A stretch of 64,000 nt of DNA from Bacteroidaceae bacterium (GCA_021768245.1 JAETNO010000002.1:186001-250000); one strand, 5' to 3'. Numbered from the stretch's first letter, positions 53,472-63,820 are shown. Program-made: numbers and translations. The notes: a model not told the origin generated them from the letters alone.

Positions 53472-54914
53472 TTACACCGCTGAGCTTTCTTCGGAAATCA
53501 TGACTTTGTGATTCACCCTGAGATTGGCCATGAATCCGAACATCAATGTAGTCGCTGCCGCGAGAGAGAATGCGATGACCCTGTTCTCAATTCCGATAAA
53601 TTGCGGGGAGACGAAAACGAAACATGTCACTACGAATGTCATAGCTACCGCAGGTATCAATGCCACCCAGTAATTGCGTTTCCTGCGGGCCAGCCAGACA
53701 TAAATGGACCATAGCACTACGGCTGCCAAAGTCTGGTTAGCCCATGCGAAATAACGCCATACGATGTCGAAATTGACCAATGTGATACCATAGCCTATTA
53801 CGAACAGAGGGATACACACGGCAAAGCGTTTCATTAGCGTACGCTGGTCTATATTGAACATGTCGGCAACAATGAGCCTTGCGCCCCTGAACGCGGTATC
53901 GCCAGAGGTTATAGGAGCCGCCACTACCCCTAAGAGGGCAAGTATCGCTCCGACCTTACCGAGAGTGGTATTTGAAATTACATCTACGGCCCACGCTGCA
54001 TTGCCTCCATGTTCGGCAAGTTGCTCGCCAAGTCCGGTAGGCCCATGGAAAAATGCCATCGCTATCGCAGCCCATATGAGAGCTATGACACTCTCCGAAA
54101 TCATTGAGCCGTAGAACACTGAGCGGCATTTCTTTTCGTTCGTGATGCATCTTGCCATAAGCGGCGACTGAGTGGCGTGGAATCCGGATATGGCACCACA
54201 TGCAATCGTGATAAACAGTGTTGGAATAATCGGAAGTTTTTCGGGATTGAGCTGGAAATTGTGGAGTGTGGTAAGTTCAGGTATTTCATAAGTCCCCGAT
54301 AGGAGTACAATCAGCAGTCCACTGGCCATGGCGATTAATGCCACACCGAATACGGGATATATCTTGCCTATGACTTTGTCTACAGGGAGCATGGTGGCGA
54401 TAATATAGTAAGCAAGGATGATCCATACCCATATGTTTTTGGTTATGCCTGGAACCATATTGGCCAAAAGTTCCGCAGGGCTAAGGATGAATACCGCTCC
54501 TACCAGAACCATGAGTGCGATGGAAAATCCGCGTACTATCGCGCGTGTGGGTAAACCGAGATATATACCGATGATCTCAGGGAGGCTCTTGCCGTCATGA
54601 CGCATAATCATCATTCCGGACAGGAAATCATGCATCGCTCCGAAGAAAATACCTCCGAGTGTAATCCAAAGGAAAGCTATAGGACCGAAACAGGCTCCGA
54701 GAATGGCTCCGAAAATAGGCCCCGTACCTGCGATGTTCAGCAGCTGAATCAGGAATACACGCCAACGCGGAAGTTTGATATAGTCCACGCCGTCTTCCAT
54801 ACGGTCGACCGGGGTTTTGCGCTTTTCATCGATATCTGCAAGTTTTTCAAGATATCGTCCGTAAGTGAAATAGGCTCCCACTAAAAGAGTGAGGCATATT
54901 AAAAATGAAATCAT
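53472..54914 (-). CDS. cstA: CstA family transporter (carbon starvation protein, short form)
   Basis: 480 residues, against about 700 in E. coli CstA. About 12 hydrophobic segments, with family blocks NIAGTGPIFGAILGA, GAMHDFLSGM and APITSGDTAFRGARLI. E. coli CstA/YjiY (BtsT) take up peptides or pyruvate. The substrate of the short Bacteroidota form is not established. It is 21 bases downstream of the NlpC/P60 gene. Confidence 0.88.
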   Translation of the reverse strand: MISFLICLTLLVGAYFTYGRYLEKLADIDEKRKTPVDRMEDGVDYIKLPRWRVFLIQLLNIAGTGPIFGAILGACFGPIAFLWITLGGIFFGAMHDFLSGMMIMRHDGKSLPEIIGIYLGLPTRAIVRGFSIALMVLVGAVFILSPAELLANMVPGITKNIWVWIILAYYIIATMLPVDKVIGKIYPVFGVALIAMASGLLIVLLSGTYEIPELTTLHNFQLNPEKLPIIPTLFITIACGAISGFHATQSPLMARCITNEKKCRSVFYGSMISESVIALIWAAIAMAFFHGPTGLGEQLAEHGGNAAWAVDVISNTTLGKVGAILALLGVVAAPITSGDTAFRGARLIVADMFNIDQRTLMKRFAVCIPLFVIGYGITLVNFDIVWRYFAWANQTLAAVVLWSIYVWLARRKRNYWVALIPAVAMTFVVTCFVFVSPQFIGIENRVIAFSLAAATTLMFGFMANLRVNHKVMISEESSAV

Positions 54915-54935
54915 GGTTTACTGTTTATTTTTTCG

Positions 54936-55907
54936 TTACTTTATTTTGCTGTCAGTGTTGAAATACCATGGATGATTAATCATCCGTATTATTCCGGGGG
55001 TGTCTTCCATTCCTTTTATCCGGCTTGCACCACGGTAGAACCTTTTACTGAAATCGGAATCATCCCGGTTCATATAGTTGGTCTTGACGAGTCCGGAAGA
55101 ATGGATATAACGTTTATCATTATCATAGATGGCTACGTGTGAAATTCTGCCGTCAGGAGTGTTTGAAAAAAACAATAGGTCCCCGCGTTCGAGTCTGTCG
55201 ATATCGTCGGGAGCAATATGTTTGCCTATCTCAATCTGTTGACGTGCATCGCGAAGGGTCAATACTCCATTTGAAAAATATGTCACCCTGACAAGTCCTG
55301 AGCAATCGACAGATTTTGTAGAGCATGCTCCCCATAGATAGGGTGTGCCCATCAGGCTGTATGCCTTATCGACAATCTCATCCATATCTAAAATCTGTGT
55401 GGCCCATGTCTCTGCATCGACGAAATCTTTGGAATATCCGTATCCCATGCGTCCGTCTGGAAGTTTCAGGCTCAGCACGGAATCATTTAGCTCATGTCCC
55501 TCAAGGATAGAGCCGAGAACGATTTCACTTACGACATTACGGGAACCGCGCATATCAGGAGTGGAATAAAGTTTAAGTTCCGGAAGAGAGGTCGACACGA
55601 AACGTTTTGCCTTTTTCCATGCGTCCATCTCCTCATTCGTTTTCCGGCTTACACTCGACACATTCATATATCCTTCATAGCCGTCAGGAGATTTTATCTT
55701 GAGCCACTCGGCGTCATCTTCCAGGAGCATCAGCGGCATCCCCATGATTGCCTGCGATGTCATTTCCGTGGAGTGTCCTTTCCCGTCACGGATACAGGCT
55801 ACAGGAATTCTGACCTGTACCCAGCATGAATCCTGTGATGCAGCCGTAAGCGACATCAGCACGGATAAAGAGATTAATATGTATTTGAAAAATAGCATTA
55901 TCGACAT
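54936..55907 (-). CDS. Secreted SH3-NlpC/P60 cell-wall hydrolase
   Basis: About 323 residues from the ATG at 55907. ATGs at 55931 and 55898 are in frame too, and any of them gives the signal peptide LISLSVLMSLTAAS. Two bacterial SH3-like regions (about 30-170) are followed by an NlpC/P60 peptidase with catalytic Cys in SVDCSGLVRV and His in GRISHVAIYD, with a third polar residue near YIHSSG. Such enzymes cut peptide stems of peptidoglycan or its fragments. The layout is that of the YkfC-like D-Glu/mDAP endopeptidases of Bacteroides. Confidence 0.87.
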   Translation of the reverse strand: MSIMLFFKYILISLSVLMSLTAASQDSCWVQVRIPVACIRDGKGHSTEMTSQAIMGMPLMLLEDDAEWLKIKSPDGYEGYMNVSSVSRKTNEEMDAWKKAKRFVSTSLPELKLYSTPDMRGSRNVVSEIVLGSILEGHELNDSVLSLKLPDGRMGYGYSKDFVDAETWATQILDMDEIVDKAYSLMGTPYLWGACSTKSVDCSGLVRVTYFSNGVLTLRDARQQIEIGKHIAPDDIDRLERGDLLFFSNTPDGRISHVAIYDNDKRYIHSSGLVKTNYMNRDDSDFSKRFYRGASRIKGMEDTPGIIRMINHPWYFNTDSKIK

Positions 55908-55937
55908 TTCCCATTCTGGCATTTCTGCCACATATCT

Positions 55938-56708
55938 TTATATTGAAAATAAATTTTCAGCGTTGGCTGTAGTTACGGTTGCAACTTCTTCGACACTGAC
56001 GCCAAATACTTCAGCTATCTTTTCCGCCACAAGTGGCAGGTAGGAACTCTCGTTTCTCTTTCCGCGATAGGGAACCGGAGCGAGATACGGTGAGTCTGTC
56101 TCAAGCACTATCCGTTCAAGCCCTATGGCCGGAAGTGTGTCTGTGAGACGTGAATTTTTGAAAGTGACAATCCCATTGATTCCGAAATAATAGTCGCCTC
56201 TGCGACGTATCTTTTCCACATCCTCCACGCTGCCTCCGAAACTATGGAAAACGCCACGTGGCTTTGTCTTGAGTTCGTCGAGTACCGAAAGTGTCTCATT
56301 GAGCCCCTCTCGGCAGTGTATGATTATTGGAAGATTATAGTCCGTAGCCCACTCACACTGTAGTTTGAAAGCTTTCATTTGCTCTTCCCGATATGTCTTG
56401 TCCCAATATAGGTCAATGCCGATTTCTCCGATGGCCACATATTCTTTCGGAAAGTCTGTTATTTCAGCTTTGATTTCAGCTATTTTTTCTTCCCACTTTT
56501 CATCAATTTCAGTCGGATGTAAGCCCATTGCCATGTAGGTATTTTCAGGAAATTTCTGATGCAGGGCCTTCATTCCGTAAACCGTCGATAAATCGACATT
56601 CGGAAATATCATTTTTCTTACACCGGCGGAAATAGCCCTGTCCACAGTGGCGCTGCTTTCCGATGAAAATTCATCAAGGTAGAGATGTGTGTGGGTATCG
56701 ACGAACAT
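55938..56708 (-). CDS. tatD: TatD family metal-dependent nuclease
   Basis: 256 residues. TIM-barrel metal ligands are visible in order: THTHLYLDE, IGEIGIDLYWD, IIIHCREG, GVFHSFGG and ETDSPYLAP. TatD-type enzymes are 3'-5' exonucleases on DNA or RNA. It lies 18 bases downstream of the polyprenyl synthase gene in the same run. Confidence 0.93.
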   Translation of the reverse strand: MFVDTHTHLYLDEFSSESSATVDRAISAGVRKMIFPNVDLSTVYGMKALHQKFPENTYMAMGLHPTEIDEKWEEKIAEIKAEITDFPKEYVAIGEIGIDLYWDKTYREEQMKAFKLQCEWATDYNLPIIIHCREGLNETLSVLDELKTKPRGVFHSFGGSVEDVEKIRRRGDYYFGINGIVTFKNSRLTDTLPAIGLERIVLETDSPYLAPVPYRGKRNESSYLPLVAEKIAEVFGVSVEEVATVTTANAENLFSI

Positions 56709-56726
56709 AATATAATCTATACGGCT

Positions 56727-57689
56727 CTATTTGTTTCGTGTCGCCGATTTCAGGGCAAGGTCAATGAAAAATGCACGGGCTTCCGGCATCAATTCAATAT
56801 GGTCAAGACAACTTATCGCTGTGTCGATATACGCGCGTATAAGTTCGTGGATTCTGTCGGGAAGTGCTAATTTATTATATATTTCACGTACCGTCCCGAT
56901 TTTTTCTTCAGGACGGGAATTATCTCCGATAAGTCCTTTTATAGTACCTGAGGTATCTTCCTGCAGGGCCATTATGAGCAACCATGTCTTCTTGTCGTTA
57001 AGGATATCTCCTCCGATTGCTTTCCCGAATGTAGCGGGGTCTCCATATGTATCGAGATAATCATCCTGCAATTGGAATGCAAGGCCGAGGTTCACGCCGT
57101 AATTGAAGAATTGCACCTGTGTCTCGAATGGTGCGTCTGCCATCAAAGCTCCCATTCCGCATGCACATCCGAGGAGCACTGAAGTCTTGAGGCGAATCAT
57201 CTCCATATATTCCTCCACCTTGACATCAAGACGGTGTTCGAAGTCCATGTCATATTGCTGGCCTTCGTAGATATTCATCGCGGTCCCATTGAAAAGTTCC
57301 ATGGCCTGCGACAGTCTCTCCCCTGCTTTTATACCGAGGAGCATCGAAGACGTCGTTAGCATGGCGTCACCGGATAAGATTGCGGTCTCTTCATTCCATT
57401 TCTTATGGACTGTCGGGCGGCCACGGCGCACGTCGGCATTGTCCATGACATCGTCGTGAAGCAGCGTGAAATTATGGAATATCTCGATAGCTACCGCCTG
57501 ATGGATGGCTGCCATAGGTTCTTTACCCATCGCCTCGCATGCGGCGAGCGTGAGCACCGGGCGCAGACGCTTGCCCCCGCAATCAAGGGTATATCGGATT
57601 GGGTCGTAAAGGCCCGAAGGTTCAGACGGAAGTCTTAGGTTGGCAATGGCTTCATTGACCATTGACAGATATTCGTCAAATTCTTTCAT
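56727..57689 (-). CDS. Polyprenyl diphosphate synthase
   Basis: 320 residues. Both aspartate-rich motifs are present: LLHDDVMDNADVRRGRP (first) and LAFQLQDDYLDTYGD (second). It extends isoprenoid chains from IPP and allylic diphosphates. The phenylalanine five residues before the first motif, without an insertion in that motif, is like short-chain (C15-C20) enzymes, but chain length should not be fixed from this alone. Products feed menaquinone or undecaprenyl phosphate. Confidence 0.9.
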   Translation of the reverse strand: MKEFDEYLSMVNEAIANLRLPSEPSGLYDPIRYTLDCGGKRLRPVLTLAACEAMGKEPMAAIHQAVAIEIFHNFTLLHDDVMDNADVRRGRPTVHKKWNEETAILSGDAMLTTSSMLLGIKAGERLSQAMELFNGTAMNIYEGQQYDMDFEHRLDVKVEEYMEMIRLKTSVLLGCACGMGALMADAPFETQVQFFNYGVNLGLAFQLQDDYLDTYGDPATFGKAIGGDILNDKKTWLLIMALQEDTSGTIKGLIGDNSRPEEKIGTVREIYNKLALPDRIHELIRAYIDTAISCLDHIELMPEARAFFIDLALKSATRNK

Positions 57690-57731
57690 CTTATGAGTTC
57701 ATTCACTGAATGACATTTTTCTTTTTACTGC

Positions 57732-59966
57732 CTATTTGCGACGACGTTTCTTTTTGCCGGGTTGCTGGGATAGGGCCTGCGAAACCGACATCTTATAGCC
57801 CATATCATCCTCGCTACGAAGAGCATTGCCCTTGTCGTCAAGCAATACGAAGTCGAGCTGCTTCTTTTCAAGGTCGGCACGTGCCACTTTGATGTCAACA
57901 TTGTCGCCAAGACGGTAGCGATGATTGTGCCTGCGCCCGACAAGACAGTGGTTTTTCTCGTCGAAATCATAGAAATCATCAGCAAGGTCACGCATCGGCA
58001 CAAGTCCCTCGCATAAATTATCGTTTAATTCAACATACAGCCCCCATTCGGTTACTCCTGAGATTATTCCTGAATACGTCTCACCGAGATGTTCCTGCAT
58101 ATATTCGACCTGCTTGTATTTTATCGACGAACGCTCTGCTGTAGCTGCAAGCTGTTCCATCTCGCTTGAGTGCTTACATTGATTCTCAAGTTTCTGCAAG
58201 TTGGCGCTTCTGCCACCGGCAAGATATTTTTCGAGCAGACGGTGGACCATCATGTCGGGATATCGGCGTATTGGAGACGTGAAATGTGTATAGTATTCAA
58301 ATCCAAGTCCGTAGTGTCCGATATTGTCAGTCGTATATATGGCCTTCGCCATAGAGCGTATTGCAAGAGTCGAAAGATAGTTTTCTTCACCCCTACCCTT
58401 CACATCATTGAGCATGCGGTTGATTGACCTGTTTATCTCACGTGGAGTGCCTGAAGCCTTCACCTTATATCCGAACGCTCTCGCTATCGCCGCAAGATCT
58501 GCCAGGCGTTGCGGATCCGGCACATCGTGTACACGGTAAACGAAGGCCTTAGGCTTCTTTTTGTCTGCGGGTTTCCCCACAAATGTGGCGACAGTACGGT
58601 TAGCGAGGAGCATGAATTCCTCAATAAGTTTATTGGCGTCTTTCGACACCTTGAAGAACACTCCCAAAGGCTTTCCGTTATCATCGATATGGAATTTGAC
58701 CTCCGCGCGGTCGAACTCAACGGAGCCGTTCTCATAACGTTGCCTGCGCAGGAGTTTCGCCAGCTGGTCAAGCTTCTGGATTTCCTCGACACAGTCTCCG
58801 AGCCCGGTTTCGATTACATCCTGCGCCTCCTCATAGGAGAATCGGCGATTGGATTTTATAACCGTGCGGGCTATCTTGGAACTTATCACTTTCGCATCGT
58901 CATCCATATGGAATATTACGGAAAAAGCGAGTTTTTCCTCATCAGGACGCAAAGAGCATATGCCATTGCACAGATGCTCGGGAAGCATAGGCACTACACG
59001 GTCCACAAGATAAACTGATGTAGCTCTTTCCTGGGCCTCCCGGTCAATTATGGTGTCGGGATGTACATAGTGGGTGACATCGGCTATATGCACTCCCACT
59101 TCATAATGTCCGTTCGGAAGACAGCGGAATGACAGCGCGTCGTCAAAGTCCTTTGCGTCGGCAGGGTCGATTGTGAAGGTAAGCACATCGCGCATGTCTA
59201 TACGCTGGGCAATCACTTCCTCTGTTATGCCGGCATCAATCTTGTTTGCCGCTTTTTCTACGGCTGCCGGATATTTATACGGAAGACCGAACTCTGCAAG
59301 AATCGCATGGATTTCCGCGTTGTTTTCACCTGCCTTCCCGAGAATATCAATCACTTCGCCGCTTGGATTCTTGGTGTCCTCCTTCCATTCTACGATGCGG
59401 ACCACGGCCTTGTCTCCCGTCTTACCTCCTTTAAGCTTCGATTTTGGAATGAAAATGTCGGTTGCAAGGAATTTAGAGTCCGTAAGCAGATAAGCGAAAT
59501 GACGGTCCACTTTCAACGTGCCGATAAAAGTCTGCTCCTTTTTCTCGATAATCTCGATAACTTCGGCCTCTGGCTCAGCCCCGCGACGATGAGCGGCGAT
59601 ACTGACACGGACACGGTCTCCGTTAAGAGCCCGCATTGAATTGCGCTCCGCGACAAATATCGTCTCTCCGTCGGTCTCGGTTATCACGGAGTTCTTTCCG
59701 TTACTCCTCCTGACAAAGACACCTATGGCCTCGTTTCCGCGTTGGGGCGATTTGTATTTCCCGGGTGAAACTTCGATAATCTCCCCGTTGAAAGCCATCT
59801 CGACCAATTGAAGCGCTATGTTGCGCTGTTGTGTTGCGGTTTTTGCGCCGATAGCATGTGCTACCTGCTTATAATTATATGTGTTGTTTTTCTGTTGCAT
59901 GACGAAGTCTTCCACCTTCTTCGCGAGGGCGAGACCACTTCTTGATGCTGATGTTTTCTTAGCCAT
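57732..59966 (-). CDS. rnr: Ribonuclease R
   Basis: 744 residues. An N-terminal helical/cold-shock region, then the RNB catalytic domain with FTIDPADAKDFDDALS (four metal-binding aspartates) and GLGFEYYTHFTSPIRRYPDM, then an S1 domain (GIISGVTEWGLYVEL) and a basic tail (GKKKRRRK). It degrades structured RNA 3'-5'. It lies 44 bases downstream of gyrB. Confidence 0.95.
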   Translation of the reverse strand: MAKKTSASRSGLALAKKVEDFVMQQKNNTYNYKQVAHAIGAKTATQQRNIALQLVEMAFNGEIIEVSPGKYKSPQRGNEAIGVFVRRSNGKNSVITETDGETIFVAERNSMRALNGDRVRVSIAAHRRGAEPEAEVIEIIEKKEQTFIGTLKVDRHFAYLLTDSKFLATDIFIPKSKLKGGKTGDKAVVRIVEWKEDTKNPSGEVIDILGKAGENNAEIHAILAEFGLPYKYPAAVEKAANKIDAGITEEVIAQRIDMRDVLTFTIDPADAKDFDDALSFRCLPNGHYEVGVHIADVTHYVHPDTIIDREAQERATSVYLVDRVVPMLPEHLCNGICSLRPDEEKLAFSVIFHMDDDAKVISSKIARTVIKSNRRFSYEEAQDVIETGLGDCVEEIQKLDQLAKLLRRQRYENGSVEFDRAEVKFHIDDNGKPLGVFFKVSKDANKLIEEFMLLANRTVATFVGKPADKKKPKAFVYRVHDVPDPQRLADLAAIARAFGYKVKASGTPREINRSINRMLNDVKGRGEENYLSTLAIRSMAKAIYTTDNIGHYGLGFEYYTHFTSPIRRYPDMMVHRLLEKYLAGGRSANLQKLENQCKHSSEMEQLAATAERSSIKYKQVEYMQEHLGETYSGIISGVTEWGLYVELNDNLCEGLVPMRDLADDFYDFDEKNHCLVGRRHNHRYRLGDNVDIKVARADLEKKQLDFVLLDDKGNALRSEDDMGYKMSVSQALSQQPGKKKRRRK

Positions 59967-60010
59967 AGTGTCAATGTGTATAGGGTTAGTAGATAGATGT
60001 TTATTGATGA

Positions 60011-61951
60011 TTATGCATCGATATTGGCATAGTTGGCATTTGACTCTATGAAATCACGGCGCGGGCCTACATCCTCACCCATAAGCATGGAGAATATACG
60101 GTCGGCTTCAACAGCGTCGCTGATTGTCACCTGTTTCAAAAGTCGCTGCTCGGGATCCATTGTGGTGTCGCGCAATTCTTCCGCGCTCATCTCACCGAGA
60201 CCTTTGTAGCGTTGTACTTTGGTCTTGTCGCCATTGATGGCGATAAACTGTTGTACCTGGGCCTCAGTCCAGCAATATTCCTCTGCCTTGCCACGTGTGC
60301 ATTTGAAAAGCGGTGGAGTAGCCAGGTAAAGATAGCCCTGTTCGATAATCGGACGCATGCGACGGAAGAAGAATGTCATTAGAAGAGTGGCGATATGGCT
60401 GCCGTCGACATCGGCATCGGTCATAATGATAATCTTATGATATGCCAGTCTGGAAATATTTATCGCCATAGGATCTTCTTCAGTACCTATCGTTACACGC
60501 ATCGCGCGATAGAGGCTCGTGATTTCCTGATTGTCGAGAATCTTATGGTCCATAGCCTTTTCGACATTTAGAATCTTACCTCGGAGTGGAAGGATAGCCT
60601 GGAACGTACGGTTACGGCCCTGTTTGGCTGTTCCGCCTGCCGAATCACCCTCGACGAGGAAGAGTTCGCAGTCCTCTGCATGGCGTGAAGAGCAGTCCGC
60701 AAGCTTGCCTGGCAGACCTCCGCCTGCAAGGGGCGACTTACGCTGGATTTTCTGTCGTGCATTTATCGCTGCGTGTCGCGCCTGAGCGGCAAGTGCAATC
60801 TTTTCAACTATGATTTTTGCCTGTCGGGGGTGCTCTTCAAGATAGTAGCGGAGAGCCTCGCTTACAGCGGCTGAAACCGCACCCTGCACTTCGCTGTTTC
60901 CGAGTTTGGTCTTGGTCTGTCCTTCAAACTGAGGTTCAAGTACTTTTACTGAAATGACTGCTGTAAGGCCCTCGCGGAAGTCATCGCCGGCCACCTCCAC
61001 CTTGACCTTGTCAAGGAGTTTATTGTCCTCGGCATATTTTTTCAAGGTCGTGGTGAGACCGCGGCGGAATCCTGTGAGATGTGTGCCACCTTCAATGGTG
61101 TGTATATTGTTAACAAACGAATATACGTTTTCGTTGTAAGTGTTGTTATAGGTAAGCGCGACTTCGACGGGAATACCCTGACGCTCGGTGTTAAGATGGA
61201 TTACATCGTTGATGAGGGATTCCTTGTTTGAGTCAAGATATTGCACGAATTCACGGAGTCCGTCGCGTGAATAGAACGTTTCCTGACGCGGATTGCCGTC
61301 CTGGTCGAGTTTGCGCAGGTCTGTCAGTATGAGCGTTATTCCTGCATTCAGGTATGCAAGGTCGCGGAGACGGTTAGCAAGTGTGTCATAATCATACTCG
61401 GTCACCGTGAAAATCGAACTGTCGGGGAGGAATGTGATTGTAGTACCCGTAGTGTCGCTCTCCCCTATTACTTTAAGCTCGGATGTGGCTTTACCGCAAG
61501 AATACTCCTGCATGTATATCTTACCGTCGCGGCGTACTTCGGCTCTAAGATAAGTGGAAAGGGCATTTACACAGGATACACCTACACCGTGGAGACCACC
61601 TGACACTTTATAAGAGCCCTTGTCAAACTTACCACCGGCATGGAGCACGGTCAGCACGACTTCGAGGGCGCTTTTATGCTCCTTCTCGTGCATATCCACC
61701 GGGATACCGCGACCGTTGTCGACCACGGTGATGGAGTTATCCTTATTTATTGTTACTTCTATATGAGTGGCATAGCCGGCAAGAGCCTCGTCAATCGAGT
61801 TGTCGACAACTTCATAGACAAGATGATGCAGACCTTTGAAACTTATGTCGCCAATATACATGGCGGGGCGTTTTCTCACCGCCTCCAAGCCTTCAAGCAC
61901 CTGGATATTACTGGCGCTATAGACTTCTTCGCGTTCTTTGTCTTCAGACAT
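60011..61951 (-). CDS. gyrB: DNA gyrase subunit B
   Basis: 646 residues. A GHKL ATPase (EVVDNSIDEALAG, VVDNGRGIPVD, GLHGVGVSC), a transducer domain, and Toprim with LVEGDSAGGTAKQGR and MTDADVDGSHI. The C-terminus RYKGLGEMSAEELRDTTMDP is the gyrase-type tail. It supplies the ATPase and part of the cleavage centre of the A2B2 enzyme. gyrA is not in the window. It is driven by its own promoter at 61987-62017 and is the likely head of the run down to ruvC. Confidence 0.95.
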   Translation of the reverse strand: MSEDKEREEVYSASNIQVLEGLEAVRKRPAMYIGDISFKGLHHLVYEVVDNSIDEALAGYATHIEVTINKDNSITVVDNGRGIPVDMHEKEHKSALEVVLTVLHAGGKFDKGSYKVSGGLHGVGVSCVNALSTYLRAEVRRDGKIYMQEYSCGKATSELKVIGESDTTGTTITFLPDSSIFTVTEYDYDTLANRLRDLAYLNAGITLILTDLRKLDQDGNPRQETFYSRDGLREFVQYLDSNKESLINDVIHLNTERQGIPVEVALTYNNTYNENVYSFVNNIHTIEGGTHLTGFRRGLTTTLKKYAEDNKLLDKVKVEVAGDDFREGLTAVISVKVLEPQFEGQTKTKLGNSEVQGAVSAAVSEALRYYLEEHPRQAKIIVEKIALAAQARHAAINARQKIQRKSPLAGGGLPGKLADCSSRHAEDCELFLVEGDSAGGTAKQGRNRTFQAILPLRGKILNVEKAMDHKILDNQEITSLYRAMRVTIGTEEDPMAINISRLAYHKIIIMTDADVDGSHIATLLMTFFFRRMRPIIEQGYLYLATPPLFKCTRGKAEEYCWTEAQVQQFIAINGDKTKVQRYKGLGEMSAEELRDTTMDPEQRLLKQVTISDAVEADRIFSMLMGEDVGPRRDFIESNANYANIDA

Positions 61952-61986
61952 AATCTATATTATAATATTTCTCTTAAATTTGTTTA

Positions 61987-62017
61987 CAAAATTACTAATA
62001 TTTCCGCACACAGGCAA
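61987..62017 (-). promoter_or_regulatory. Promoter of gyrB (TTG-20-TAATTTTG)
   Basis: On the minus strand TTG (complement of 62015-62017) is followed after 20 bases by TAATTTTG (complement of 61987-61994), between the cdaA stop and gyrB start. Confidence 0.78.
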
Positions 62018-62075
62018 GCGCATCGCGCAATAAATTCCCCCTAAGGGCTTTTAGCAATTGCCTAATAGGGGGCTA

Positions 62076-62852
62076 TCAATCATTGGCCATGACGAGAGAG
62101 AGACGGTGCTCAAGCTCTGTCGAGCTAAGGCGTGTTGTCAATGTCCCTCGGTGGGCTATTGAAATATTGCCGGTTTCTTCCGATACCACTATTGCGAAAG
62201 CGTCAGTAGCCTGCGATATGCCAAGAGCTGAGCGGTGGCGCAAGCCAAGGGCTCTCGGGACATTGCGGTCGTGGCTTACAGGAAGGATACAGCCTGCGCT
62301 TCTTATGCGGTCATTGTCTATAATCATTGCGCCGTCGTGGAGGGGCGAGTTCTTGAAGAAAATGTTTTCAATAAGACGGGAATTTATGTCTGCGTCAATG
62401 ATATCTCCACTTTTCTCGTATGACTCCAAAGGCATCTCCTGACGGATCACTATCAAGGCCCCGGTTTTAGTCTTGGACATGTTCATGCATGCATACACAA
62501 TAGGCAGCACATATTTCCTTGTGTCAGATGCTCCATCCCCCTTGTCATGCCTGAAAAGGTTTTTCAGAAAGCGCCATCGCTTATGGTCGCCCAACTCTAC
62601 AAGGAAACGCTTTATCTGCTCCTGGAAGAGGATTACGAGAACAAGAAGGCCTATACCCATGAACTGGTCAAGAATTGACCCCAAAAGTTTGAGTTCCAGT
62701 ATCTGGGATGTAAGCACCCATACGACGATAAAAGCGAGCACACCGAAAAATATATTGAGTGTCCCGCTTTCCTTCATTATCCTGTAAAGATAAAAAAGCA
62801 GGAGGGCTACAATCGCTATGTCAAAGGCGTCTTTTATTCCGAAATGATCCAT
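62076..62852 (-). CDS. cdaA: Diadenylate cyclase CdaA
   Basis: 258 residues. Three N-terminal membrane segments (about 12-85), a coiled stretch and the DAC domain with the active-site motifs LHDGAMII and RHRSALG. It makes c-di-AMP from two ATP at the inner membrane. It starts 12 bases after folP, an arrangement common in Bacteroidota. No glmM or CdaR-like partner lies in the window. Confidence 0.94.
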   Translation of the reverse strand: MDHFGIKDAFDIAIVALLLFYLYRIMKESGTLNIFFGVLAFIVVWVLTSQILELKLLGSILDQFMGIGLLVLVILFQEQIKRFLVELGDHKRWRFLKNLFRHDKGDGASDTRKYVLPIVYACMNMSKTKTGALIVIRQEMPLESYEKSGDIIDADINSRLIENIFFKNSPLHDGAMIIDNDRIRSAGCILPVSHDRNVPRALGLRHRSALGISQATDAFAIVVSEETGNISIAHRGTLTTRLSSTELEHRLSLVMAND

Positions 62853-62864
62853 ATGGTTATTTCG

Positions 62865-63704
62865 CTATAAAGTTGATAATTCATACAGTCTGACCGACTC
62901 AACCGCACTCTTTACATCATGTACCCGCAGGATAGATGCTCCTCGGGTCAAGGCTATGGCCCCAAGTGCGACAGTTCCCGCAAGAGCTTCGTCCGCCGTT
63001 ATCCCAAGGGTCTTTGTTATCATGGATTTCCGTGACACTCCCACCAAAAGCGGAGAATCGAGTACGGAAAAAGAGTCGAGGTGCTTCATGATTTCGAAAT
63101 TCTGTTCAATGGTTTTGCTGAATCCGAATCCGGGGTCTACTATTACGTCAGAGACTCCAAGCAAATGAAGTTTTCGAAGCTTTTCCGATAGGTCCTTTAT
63201 GACATCTGCCGTTACATCATGATAATCACACATCTGCTGCATGGTCTCCGGGGTGCCGCGCATGTGCATAAGGATATAAGGGACACCAAGGCGGCTCACA
63301 ACTTCGAACATTTCATCATCGAGATTCCCTCCTGAGATATCATTTATGATGTCCGCTCCCATCTCTTCAACGGCGGATTTGGCGACCTTTGCCCGGAATG
63401 TGTCTATTGATACGGTAATCGAGCTGTCAATCGAGCGTAAAATCTTCATGCCCATGCGAAGTCTCGAAAGCTCTTCATCCATAGCGACGTCGGAGGCTCC
63501 GGGACGGGAGGAGTATGCTCCCATGTCGATAATGTCGACCCCGTCAGATATCATCTCCTCAATCCGTTTCCCTATAGAACGTTCATCCATTGTCCGTGAT
63601 TCTGAATAAAAAGAATCCGGGGTAACATTGACTATCCCCATCACCATTGGTCTGGAAACTTCAAGCAGTCGGCCTTTGAGGTTTAATGAAAAAGGATGAA
63701 ACAT
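62865..63704 (-). CDS. folP: Dihydropteroate synthase
   Basis: 279 residues from the ATG at 63704. The frame stays open to 63734. It joins p-aminobenzoate to the pterin diphosphate in folate synthesis, and is the target of sulfonamides. Signatures: MGIVNVTPDSFYSES, DIIDMGAYSSRPGA, and later DPGFGFSKTIEQN and GVSRKSMI. An imperfect box (AATCTTTG, complement of 63744-63751) lies upstream. Confidence 0.94.
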   Translation of the reverse strand: MFHPFSLNLKGRLLEVSRPMVMGIVNVTPDSFYSESRTMDERSIGKRIEEMISDGVDIIDMGAYSSRPGASDVAMDEELSRLRMGMKILRSIDSSITVSIDTFRAKVAKSAVEEMGADIINDISGGNLDDEMFEVVSRLGVPYILMHMRGTPETMQQMCDYHDVTADVIKDLSEKLRKLHLLGVSDVIVDPGFGFSKTIEQNFEIMKHLDSFSVLDSPLLVGVSRKSMITKTLGITADEALAGTVALGAIALTRGASILRVHDVKSAVESVRLYELSTL

Positions 63705-63784
63705 GAGCGGAACTGAAAGGGTGAGATATACCACGCGAAGTTACAAAGATTTCATCTTATCACCAAAAAGAAAACCCATAAACG

Positions 63785-63820
63785 ACAATACGACCTCTCC
63801 TCCCGGAGAAGTCGTATTGT
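63785..63820. terminator. Hairpin upstream of folP
   Basis: ACAATACGAC (63785-63794) pairs with GTCGTATTGT (63811-63820), with an inner CTCC/GGAG. It may end a minus-strand gene beyond the right edge. There is no T-run. Confidence 0.45.
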
